A stretch of 32,434 nt of DNA from positions 1-32,434 of the forward strand of contig JAGHAU010000236.1 of assembly GCA_021161345.1 (NCBI GenBank). The letters run 5' to 3'. How positions within the stretch are numbered: position 1 is the first letter of the stretch; every line of letters begins with the position of its first letter. The position numbers were made by a program, and so were the translations under genes. Below the pieces are notes generated by a model. It searched no databases, had not been told where the DNA came from, and saw only the letters and a list, made by a program, of their open reading frames with translations. This document shows, piece after piece, positions 25,300 to 32,434 of the stretch. The DNA comes from Anaerolineales bacterium. Its GTDB lineage: Bacteria; Chloroflexota; Anaerolineae; Anaerolineales; UBA11858.

Positions 25300-25396
25300 G
25301 GAAATAAAGGCGGTCCATTATGGGAGTGTCGGGCTCAAAAAGAATAACTACAAGATAGTACTCAATGCACGCTTGCTCAGGCAGCGTGCTTTTTGT
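25300..25396 (+). ncRNA. candidate small RNA or 5' leader transcript
   Basis: bounded by the TTGACT-17-TATACT promoter and a hairpin plus U-tract; no ORF support. Confidence 0.4.
25367..25396 (+). terminator. rho-independent terminator or attenuator-like hairpin
   Basis: gcacgc-t-tgc-tcag-gca-gcgtgc followed by tttttg. Confidence 0.7.
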
Positions 25397-25419
25397 TTCT
25401 AGATTAATGGAGGATAATT

Positions 25420-25659
25420 ATGGATTCCGGAATGATCGGAAAAATTCAAAAATCTAAGCAATATGCTTCAGAACCGGAACGGATCAAGATCAAATCTCTT
25501 TCGGTGACTTTTGAAGGCCAAAACAACGCCCATAAAGTTACTTTCCAGGAAGGCAAATGGCTTTGTGATTGTGAATTTTTTCAGACGAGAGAGCGCTGCA
25601 GTCATACCATGGCGCTGGAACGTATTTTGGTCCAGGAAGCTGATCTAACATTTGAATAG
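25420..25659 (+). CDS. SWIM zinc-finger mini-protein
   Basis: 79 aa with WLCDCEFFQTRERCSHTMALERIL (CxCxnCxH); ggagg RBS. Confidence 0.75.
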   Translation: MDSGMIGKIQKSKQYASEPERIKIKSLSVTFEGQNNAHKVTFQEGKWLCDCEFFQTRERCSHTMALERILVQEADLTFE

Positions 25660-25695
25660 TTCCTACCCTACAGCGATTAACTTTTAGATAGAATC

Positions 25696-25735
25696 CGCTC
25701 CCTGAAAAGGCGCTGCCTGGAAGGGAGCGATTTTG
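25696..25735 (+). terminator. rho-independent terminator
   Basis: cgctccct/agggagcg 8-bp perfect stem with an internal aggc/gcct hairpin, followed by atttt. Confidence 0.75.
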
Positions 25736-25777
25736 TTAAATTATTCCCAACTTGACGCATATTATTCAACAGATATA

Positions 25778-27130
25778 ATGACTGCCATGAAATATCACAT
25801 ATGGACATCAGGATGCCAGATGAATGTGGCGGATTCTCGCCGGGTTGCATCTGCGCTGGAAGATTTAGACTATCAACCAACTGATCGCGCAGAAGATGCA
25901 GATGTGGTTGTCTTAAACACATGTGTGGTTCGCCAAAGCGCCGAAGACAGCGCGGTGGGGCGGATCAGCTCGTTGAAAAACTTGAAAAAAGGACGCCCGA
26001 ATGTTGTTATCAATGTGATGGGCTGCCTGGTTGGAGTTAAAGGCACCCGGGACCTGGAAGAACAGTTCCCTTATGTGGACGTCTTTTCGGCTCCCTCTGA
26101 TCCTGGACCACTGATGGCATATCTGACCCAGGACGACAGCAAAGAATGGGAGCAGGAAACAACCTCGCGGCGTTTTGCCTACATGGATGGAGAACTGACT
26201 CTGCCCGCAGCAGATCAGGATCATCTGGTATCAGCATTTGTGCCAATCGTCCTGGGTTGTTCCCATGCCTGCACCTATTGCATCATTCCTTATCGCCGTG
26301 GGGTCGAGCGCAGCCGTCCGGTTGAAGATGTGGTTAATGAGGTGCGTTCCCTGGCATCTCAAGGAGTCAAGGAGATCACTCTGTTGGGTCAGATCGTGGA
26401 TCGTTATGGATTGGATCTGCCAGAAAAAACTTCCCTGGCGGCTTTGCTGCGGCTGATCCATGAAGTGGAGGGCTTGGAGAGGATTCGATTTTTAACCTCC
26501 CATCCCAACTGGTTCAGCAAAGACTTGATGGACGTGGTCGCTGACCTCCCAAAACTTATGCCCCATATTGAGGTGCCCCATCAGGCCGGGCATGACGAGG
26601 TGTTAAAAGCAATGAAGCGGGAGTACAGTGTCGACCAATACCGACAGCTCGTCCATGATATTCGTGATCGCATACCTGGTGTTAGCATTGCCACGGATGT
26701 GATTTTGGGCTTCCCGGGAGAAACAGAGGAGTACTTCCAAAGCTCTTTCGATATTTTGAAGGAGTTGAAGCTGGATGTTGTTCACCTGGCCCGGTATTCG
26801 GTTCGCCCCGGCACAGTTGCTGCCCGGAAAATGGAAGACGATGTTCAGGATGAAGAAAAATGGCGCCGGTTCCGATTGATCGAGGAGCTTCAGAAAGGTA
26901 TTTCTGAAGAAATTAACAGAGCTTACCAGGATCAAACCGTGGAAGTCTTATTTGAGGGTCTTAATAAGGGTCGCTGGCGGGGCAGGACTCCTACAAATAA
27001 GCTGGTGTTCGTGGAAAGTGATCAGAATCTGCTGGGAAAAATCAAGCCTGTTTCCATTACCTGGACCGGTCCCTGGTCCATGCAGGGACGGCTGCAGAGA
27101 GATAGTATGGGGTATAAGGTCCAAAGATGA
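25778..27130 (+). CDS. miaB: tRNA-2-methylthio-N6-dimethylallyladenosine synthase (MiaB-like methylthiotransferase)
   Basis: TSGCQMNVADSRRV, VVLNTCVVRQSAEDSAVGRI, GCSHACTYCIIPYRRGVERSRP radical-SAM CxxxCxxC; start probably ATG 25778 or 25787 rather than TTG 25733. Confidence 0.88.
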   Translation: MTAMKYHIWTSGCQMNVADSRRVASALEDLDYQPTDRAEDADVVVLNTCVVRQSAEDSAVGRISSLKNLKKGRPNVVINVMGCLVGVKGTRDLEEQFPYVDVFSAPSDPGPLMAYLTQDDSKEWEQETTSRRFAYMDGELTLPAADQDHLVSAFVPIVLGCSHACTYCIIPYRRGVERSRPVEDVVNEVRSLASQGVKEITLLGQIVDRYGLDLPEKTSLAALLRLIHEVEGLERIRFLTSHPNWFSKDLMDVVADLPKLMPHIEVPHQAGHDEVLKAMKREYSVDQYRQLVHDIRDRIPGVSIATDVILGFPGETEEYFQSSFDILKELKLDVVHLARYSVRPGTVAARKMEDDVQDEEKWRRFRLIEELQKGISEEINRAYQDQTVEVLFEGLNKGRWRGRTPTNKLVFVESDQNLLGKIKPVSITWTGPWSMQGRLQRDSMGYKVQR

Positions 27131-27555
27131 AACCTACAAAACAATATCCTGAACCCACTGTTGGTGCACTTATCTTCAATGATAAGAATCAGCTATTGAT
27201 CGTTAAAACCCATAAATGGAAGGGGAATTACACTATACCCGGGGGGCATGTGGAAATGGGGGAATATCTGGAGGATGCCTTGAAAAGGGAAATCCTGGAA
27301 GAAACTGGCCTGAATATGGTCAAGGCGAAATACCTTTGTTATCAGGAGTTCGTTTTTGACGATAGTTTCTGGGAGAAAAGGCATTTTATCTTTTTTGATT
27401 TTGTGTGTCGGGTGGAAGATGGAGTTGTGCAGCTAAATGAGGAAGCCCAGGACTACGCCTGGGTTGATATCGATAAGATCGATGACTACCCGGTGGATGG
27501 TTACGTTAAACATTCCTTGGATATGATTCAGGAAGACCCCCATATCCTGGAGTGA
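27127..27555 (+). CDS. NUDIX hydrolase
   Basis: GGHVEMGEYLEDALKREILEETGL, a complete Nudix box. Confidence 0.94.
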   Translation: MKPTKQYPEPTVGALIFNDKNQLLIVKTHKWKGNYTIPGGHVEMGEYLEDALKREILEETGLNMVKAKYLCYQEFVFDDSFWEKRHFIFFDFVCRVEDGVVQLNEEAQDYAWVDIDKIDDYPVDGYVKHSLDMIQEDPHILE

Positions 27556-27607
27556 CCCGAGGGTGGCCTTATTGGGGGATGATTTACGGGTACAATAAAA
27601 TTCACTC

Positions 27608-28801
27608 ATGGACCAGAAATATAAACGACGAATATTTTCCCAAATCATTATTCTAGCCATTATCCTGGGCGCCTGCAACCTGCCGGACGAAAGTCCCGGG
27701 CTGGAGGGAAAACCTGGGGCTTTATATACAGAAGCGGCTATGACTGTATCGGTTCAGCTAACTGCAGCTGGAATCGACCTCTCGCACAACACCCAATTGC
27801 CTGAAACGCCAGCGCCAGATGGTTCTCCGGCGGTAGTTTCCACAACAACCCTTGTGATCCCATCTTTCACACCTGAAGGATCTGTAGATGCGACCCCTGA
27901 GGTCTGCGATCAGGTGAAATTCGTCAAAGATGTCACTATCCCGGATGAAATGGATATAGCACCAGGAGAAAGTTTTACTAAAACCTGGCGCCTGCAAAAT
28001 GCCGGCTCCTGCCCCTGGGGGATCGGCTATCTGCTTTATTTTGAAACCGGCGATATCATGGGAGGCCCATCTTCCAAGGACCTGACTTCCGAGACCATCC
28101 AGCCCGGTGAGAATCTGGATATTTCCGTTGACCTTGTGGCCCCCCTGGAGACAGGCACCTACCAGGGTTTTTGGAAACTTCGCAATGTCAGGGGAGAGGG
28201 TTTTGGTGTTGGAGAGTACTCGAAAGCCTTCTGGGTGAAGATCAACGTGGTGCAAGGGGCAGGAATGATGTTAGATTTTAATGTTCGGGCTGATGAAGCG
28301 GCCTGGGGCAGCGGATCTGTGCCTGTCGATTATATTGATCTGGGCGGAGATATCCTTAACTTTGACCACCCCGGAGATCCAGAGGATCCCTATGTTGCGC
28401 TGTTGGACCAGAAGTTTCTGGAAGGCGGGAGAATCTCGGGGGTCTTGCTTGCTGCATACCCTCCCCGTGGTGCAGGAAAATATATCATCGGCCGCTTCCC
28501 AAACTATAAAGTTAATGGAGGGGATCTGTTATTCGGCCGGGTTGGTCTGTCAACCAATGCCAACGGGGTCTGCGGCAATGGAGATGTGACATTCCGGATA
28601 AATATGATGCTAGGGGGGGATCCGGCAACGTTGGTCACCCTTTGGGATTGGAGTGAAGTCTGTGATGATCAGATGAAATCATTTGAGATAGACCTGGATG
28701 ATTATAAAGGAGAAGTGGCACAGATATTCCTTGTTGTGATCGCTAATTCCGACTCGGCAGCAAATTACGCGGTATGGGATTCTCTCTCTATCCGTCGCTG
28801 A
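27608..28801 (+). CDS. lipoprotein with NBR1-type Ig-like domain
   Basis: lipobox ILGACNL; FVKDVTIPDEMDIAPGESFTKTWRLQNAGSCPWGIGYLLYF...GTYQGFWKLRNVRGEGFG, typical of the NBR1 Ig-like (four-tryptophan) domain. Confidence 0.82.
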   Translation: MDQKYKRRIFSQIIILAIILGACNLPDESPGLEGKPGALYTEAAMTVSVQLTAAGIDLSHNTQLPETPAPDGSPAVVSTTTLVIPSFTPEGSVDATPEVCDQVKFVKDVTIPDEMDIAPGESFTKTWRLQNAGSCPWGIGYLLYFETGDIMGGPSSKDLTSETIQPGENLDISVDLVAPLETGTYQGFWKLRNVRGEGFGVGEYSKAFWVKINVVQGAGMMLDFNVRADEAAWGSGSVPVDYIDLGGDILNFDHPGDPEDPYVALLDQKFLEGGRISGVLLAAYPPRGAGKYIIGRFPNYKVNGGDLLFGRVGLSTNANGVCGNGDVTFRINMMLGGDPATLVTLWDWSEVCDDQMKSFEIDLDDYKGEVAQIFLVVIANSDSAANYAVWDSLSIRR

Positions 28802-28910
28802 AACGGCCCCGTGCCAGCCCTCTAAAATTAAGGTAGAATTAATTTGAACGCCCAGTAGAGCACGCCTCAAGTGGTACAATGATTGCTCAATGCAGGAAGG
28901 AAAAGATCCT

Positions 28911-29675
28911 ATGAGTAAACAAGAATCAACTAAAGAGATCATAGACTCTTACCGGAAGAAACAGAACCAAACCTGGCAGAATGTTGCCCTGTTTGTGGGG
29001 GCTGCGCTTTTAATCATCCTCGGAGCAGCTTTTTTGATCACCTGGCTGACAGGCGCGCAGCTGGATATTGGAGGAATTTTTTCGTCCAAGACGCCTACTC
29101 CTACCATAACATTTACACCCAGCCCGGTTCCGCCCACCGCCACGATCACATTAACACCGACGGAAGCGCTGCCGACAGATACGCCTGCCCCCAGCCCAAC
29201 GGCCACCCGTTCTGGTGCGGTGATCTATATTGCTGAGGAGAATGACACTTTCTCGTCCATTGCCGAGCGTTTTGGCATGGATATCTTTACTCTGCTGGTT
29301 TATAACGCCGGGGAAGATCGATTGAACCTTGATATGTCCAATCCGATCCTGTTTGTTGGCGATGAGGTATTGGTGCCAGCGCCTGGCGCAACTGTGCCTA
29401 CTCCAACCCCGATCCCATTTGACGTTTTACCCGGGTTCCGGGTGGAGTATATGGTGAGGCCTGGAGACTCAGTTGGATCGATTGCCTACCAGCTGCGCAG
29501 CACTGTGGATGACATCCTGGAATACAATGAGTTGGAAGATCCCAATGCGATATATCCTGGCCAGCTCCTGCTGGTACGTGTCAATTTGGTCACCCCTGAG
29601 CCTACAGAAGAAGGGGCTGACGAAGGCCCAGCTAACACGCCTGGGTCGATCTCGACCCTGACACCGACACCGTAG
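28911..29675 (+). CDS. membrane-anchored protein with LysM domains
   Basis: N-terminal TM helix, Thr/Pro-rich linker, then two LysM-like modules (YIAEENDTFSSIAERFGMDIFTLLVYN and YMVRPGDSVGSIAYQLRSTVDDILEYN). Confidence 0.88.
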   Translation: MSKQESTKEIIDSYRKKQNQTWQNVALFVGAALLIILGAAFLITWLTGAQLDIGGIFSSKTPTPTITFTPSPVPPTATITLTPTEALPTDTPAPSPTATRSGAVIYIAEENDTFSSIAERFGMDIFTLLVYNAGEDRLNLDMSNPILFVGDEVLVPAPGATVPTPTPIPFDVLPGFRVEYMVRPGDSVGSIAYQLRSTVDDILEYNELEDPNAIYPGQLLLVRVNLVTPEPTEEGADEGPANTPGSISTLTPTP

Positions 29676-29698
29676 CGTAAATATTTTTGCAATAATCA

Positions 29699-29735
29699 GG
29701 ATACGGTTTCCTTAGAGGAAACCGTATCCTTTTCG
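29699..29735 (+). terminator. rho-independent terminator
   Basis: ggatacggtttcct-tag-aggaaaccgtatcc 14-bp stem followed by tttttcgttt. Confidence 0.9.
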
Positions 29736-29743
29736 TTTAATGG

Positions 29744-29749
29744 TATACT
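29744..29749 (+). promoter_or_regulatory. -10 element of the fur-metal ABC operon
   Basis: TATACT immediately preceding the Fur-box palindrome. Confidence 0.45.
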
Positions 29750-29786
29750 TCCTTATTGATAATGATTATCATTATCAATAAGGAAG
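29748..29786. promoter_or_regulatory. 39-bp perfect palindrome containing a Fur-family box
   Basis: cttccttattGATAATGATTATCATTATCaataaggaag; 19-bp arms around a central T; the core at 29758-29776 matches the canonical 19-bp Fur box. Confidence 0.9.
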
Positions 29787-29792
29787 CGACCC

Positions 29793-30236
29793 GTGTCGGC
29801 AGATCAAACTTCTCAACTTCTCTCAAATTGGAAAAATTCCCTCCATCAACATGGTTACAGGGTGACCCGACCGCGCCTGCAGGTGATGGAAATCGTCGCC
29901 GCCACACGAATTCCGCTCACTCCCCAGGATGTTTATCATAAATCCCTGAATCTGGAATCTCCCCCGGGTATTGCCAGTGTTTACCGAACCCTGGAAATGC
30001 TGGATGTCCTGGGATTGATTCAGCAAATTCACCAGCCAGGCGGCTGTCATGGGATCTGGCCTGCAGTGGACGGACATAAACATCTGCTTATGTGCAGAAA
30101 TTGCGGCCAGATGCAGGTCATTGAAGGTAATGAAGAGATAACAGAGTACATCAGAAGGATAGAAGAAGATACCGGTTATGAAGTGGATGAGCATTGGCTG
30201 CAGTTATTTGGTATCTGCAGTGAATGCTCAAAATGA
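29793..30236 (+). CDS. Fur-family metal-responsive repressor (Zur/Fur/Mur-like)
   Basis: RVTRPRLQVMEIVAATRIPLTPQDVYHKSL...GIASVYRTLEML winged helix; CRNCGQ and CSECSK cysteine pairs; GTG start. Confidence 0.9.
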   Translation: MSADQTSQLLSNWKNSLHQHGYRVTRPRLQVMEIVAATRIPLTPQDVYHKSLNLESPPGIASVYRTLEMLDVLGLIQQIHQPGGCHGIWPAVDGHKHLLMCRNCGQMQVIEGNEEITEYIRRIEEDTGYEVDEHWLQLFGICSECSK

Positions 30237-30256
30237 TACTTGAAGGAAATTTGTAT

Positions 30257-31219
30257 ATGGTAGGGATTTGGAAAAAGGCTTTTCGTTTGAGATTATTTTT
30301 TCTTAGTGTTTTACTGGTTTCTTCCTGCGGGAGTCCGACAAATGGAAATCAAATCCCGGTGGAAGGTAAAACCCGGGTTGTAGTCACCACTACCTTTATT
30401 GGCGATGTTGTGAATAATATTGCGGGCGATAAAGCAGACATTTCTGTATTGCTGACGGCAGGGCAGAATCCGCATTCTTACCAACCTGCTCCAATGGATA
30501 TGGTGGCAGTCTCGGAAGCTGATTTGATCCTGGTTAATGGTTTTGGGTTGGAGGATTTCCTGGATGATCTGCTGTCTGGTACTGATACACAAGCAGAAGT
30601 GATCGTGGTCTCTGAGGGCATTACCCCACTGATGATGGATGAGCATCTTGAAGATGATGACCATGGTTCAGAGGATTCTCTGGATGCTGTGATGGGCCAG
30701 GACCCCCATGTCTGGTTTGATCCCAATAACGTTCTGATTTGGGCGGAAAATATCACCAGCGCCCTGGCAGGCCAAGATCCGGAGAACAAGGCTTTTTATC
30801 AGGCAAACTTTGACGCTTATCGAGGGCAGCTGCTGGAGCTGGATGTTTGGATCCGGGAACAGATCGAGAAAATACCCAAAAACCAGAGAGAGCTGGTGAC
30901 AGACCATTCTACCCTTGGGTATTTTGCTCAGGAGTACGGACTGATCCCAATCGGGGCCGTTATTCCTGCTCTGACTACCGAAGCGGAAACTTCTGGCATG
31001 GAGCTGGCGGAGTTAATCGACACGATACGAGATCATCTGACCAAGGCCATTTTTATTGGAGTGGACTTTGACCCCAATCTGGCACAGCGAGTGGCCGATG
31101 AGACCGGAGTAAAATTGGTCCCCCTCTATTTTGGCTCACTGTCTGATGGGGAACCGGCCGGGACATACCTTTCTTTTATGCGTTATAACGTGAGCGCCAT
31201 TGTAGAGGCACTGCACTAG
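30257..31219 (+). CDS. metal ABC transporter substrate-binding lipoprotein (ZnuA/TroA-like)
   Basis: lipobox LLVSSCGS; NPHSYQPAPMDMVAVSEADLILVNGFGLEDFLDDLL; DPHVWFDPNN; VTDHSTLGYFAQEYGL. Confidence 0.92.
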   Translation: MVGIWKKAFRLRLFFLSVLLVSSCGSPTNGNQIPVEGKTRVVVTTTFIGDVVNNIAGDKADISVLLTAGQNPHSYQPAPMDMVAVSEADLILVNGFGLEDFLDDLLSGTDTQAEVIVVSEGITPLMMDEHLEDDDHGSEDSLDAVMGQDPHVWFDPNNVLIWAENITSALAGQDPENKAFYQANFDAYRGQLLELDVWIREQIEKIPKNQRELVTDHSTLGYFAQEYGLIPIGAVIPALTTEAETSGMELAELIDTIRDHLTKAIFIGVDFDPNLAQRVADETGVKLVPLYFGSLSDGEPAGTYLSFMRYNVSAIVEALH

Positions 31220-31228
31220 GCGAATATT

Positions 31229-32080
31229 ATGAAAAAACTGATCAACACTTTTCGAAAACAATCCTTCTCCCGGCGTTATGCTCCTCACGAGGAGAATGCG
31301 CCGCTGTTGGCAATGCAGGACATCTCGGTCCATTACGAAACCGGGTTAGTGCTTGACCACATCAATTTCGATCTGACGCCGGGCACAGCCGTGGCCGTGG
31401 TGGGACCCAATGGGGCAGGAAAGACCACGCTATTTAAGGTGATCGCCGGCATTCTCGATCCCGGTGAAGGGATCGTCCAAGTATCCGGACATGAACCTGG
31501 CGGACACACCTGTATTGCTTACGTACCCCAGCGCAGCACGGTGGACTGGACCTTCCCGGCTACGGTGGCCGATGTGGTCATGATGGGCCGGATTAACAAG
31601 ATGGGTCCATTTTTATGGCCTCAGAAAGAAGATTGGGATGTGGTTCAACGCTCGCTTGATTTTGTGAACCTGTCTGCCTATGCCAAACGCCAGATTAGTG
31701 AACTCTCCGGGGGGCAGCAGCAGCGCATGTTCATGGCCAGGGCTCTGGCTCAGGAAGCTGAACTAATGCTGCTGGATGAACCCTTTAACGGGCTTGATGT
31801 CCCGGCCCAGGAGAAGATCCTCGAGATCCTGGCTACGCTAAAATTGCAAAATGTGACCGTGATGATCTCAATGCATGACCTGCGTATGGCCGCCGAACAG
31901 TTTGATCGGGTAATGCTATTAAATAAAGAATTATTGGGTTTTGGCGTCCCTGAAGAAGTCTTTACCAGGGACCTGCTTCTAAAAGCCTACCAGGGGCACC
32001 TGCATTTTGTGGAAGGGGAATTTGATACCCTGGCTGTAGGAGACGACTGCTGTGAGGGAGAGCAACATGAATATCATTGA
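31229..32080 (+). CDS. metal ABC transporter ATP-binding protein
   Basis: GPNGAGKTTLFKVIAG Walker A, LSGGQQQRMFMARAL signature, LMLLDEPFNGLD Walker B. Confidence 0.95.
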   Translation: MKKLINTFRKQSFSRRYAPHEENAPLLAMQDISVHYETGLVLDHINFDLTPGTAVAVVGPNGAGKTTLFKVIAGILDPGEGIVQVSGHEPGGHTCIAYVPQRSTVDWTFPATVADVVMMGRINKMGPFLWPQKEDWDVVQRSLDFVNLSAYAKRQISELSGGQQQRMFMARALAQEAELMLLDEPFNGLDVPAQEKILEILATLKLQNVTVMISMHDLRMAAEQFDRVMLLNKELLGFGVPEEVFTRDLLLKAYQGHLHFVEGEFDTLAVGDDCCEGEQHEYH

Positions 32081-32434
32081 TCTATTAATTACCCCCCTTA
32101 GTTATTCCTTTATGGTGCGGGGTTTAACCGCAGCTGTGCTGACTGGAATCGTCTGCGCTGTGATAGGTGTCTACGTAGTGGTTCGGGGATTGGCCTTTTT
32201 TGGTGATGCCCTGGCGCATTCGATCCTACCAGGTGTGGCAGTAGGTTACCTGATTACAGATGGCGCCCGGGAACCTCTCTTTTGGTGGGGCACCGGTACC
32301 GCAGTGGTTGTCTCATTGGTGATCGGCGCGGTTAGCAAGGGCGCCAGGATCAAACAAGACACTGCAATCGGCATTATTTTTGCCGGCATGTTTGCCCTGG
32401 GCATTGCTATTATTTCCACAGTAAAGAGCTATAC
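32067..32434 (+). CDS. metal ABC transporter permease (ABC-3 family), truncated at the window edge
   Basis: manual translation from ATG 32067: MNIIDLLITPLSYSFMVRGLTAAVLTGIVCAVIGVYVVVRGLAFFGDALAHSILPGVAVGYL; absent from the ORF track because it is open at the end. Confidence 0.92.
   Translation, partial: MNIIDLLITPLSYSFMVRGLTAAVLTGIVCAVIGVYVVVRGLAFFGDALAHSILPGVAVGYLITDGAREPLFWWGTGTAVVVSLVIGAVSKGARIKQDTAIGIIFAGMFALGIAIISTVKSY

Noticed and set aside
1-32434. tRNA or rRNA genes
   Set aside because: No cloverleaf or rRNA signature was recognised in intergenic DNA by eye; a tRNAscan-SE or Infernal run would be decisive.
1-32434. Transposase, integrase, reverse transcriptase or known defence genes
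   Set aside because: None recognised among the ORFs; the four-helix-bundle cassette is the only mobile-like candidate.

Overview
The window looks like an ordinary bacterial chromosomal segment. My guess is Chloroflexota/Anaerolineae-like, from protein style only. It carries about 26 confident or probable genes: acpS, an M16 peptidase pair, holA, a DUF6391-like protein, an NAD-dependent epimerase, a 3-methyladenine DNA glycosylase, bactofilin, an esterase lipoprotein, an M3 oligopeptidase, a sugar nucleotidyltransferase, a class I aminotransferase, PPK2, priA, a MEMO/AmmeMemoRadiSam-B protein, an atypical receiver-PAS-GAF-HD-GYP protein, a sortase remnant, trpS, dtd, a four-helix-bundle (S23/IVP-like) protein, GNAT, MFS, a SWIM mini-protein, miaB-like, NUDIX, an NBR1-Ig-like lipoprotein, a LysM protein, and a Fur-family plus metal ABC operon that runs off the end. 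The strongest unexplained signals are: (1) a family of degenerate intergenic arrays with a GAC/GTC core repeating every 7 or 14 bp. Four of five start 3-5 nt after a stop codon, in sense with the upstream gene, and two bracket the four-helix-bundle gene in opposite orientations. (2) A probable missed selenoprotein: a SelW/Rdx-like ORF with in-frame TGA in a CVPU motif at 20450-20692, which the ORF track truncated. (3) A 39-bp perfect palindrome containing a canonical Fur box. (4) A perfect LacI-family-type operator. (5) A promoter-to-terminator unit of about 95 nt that may be a small RNA. All calls come from reading the sequence; no database search was run.
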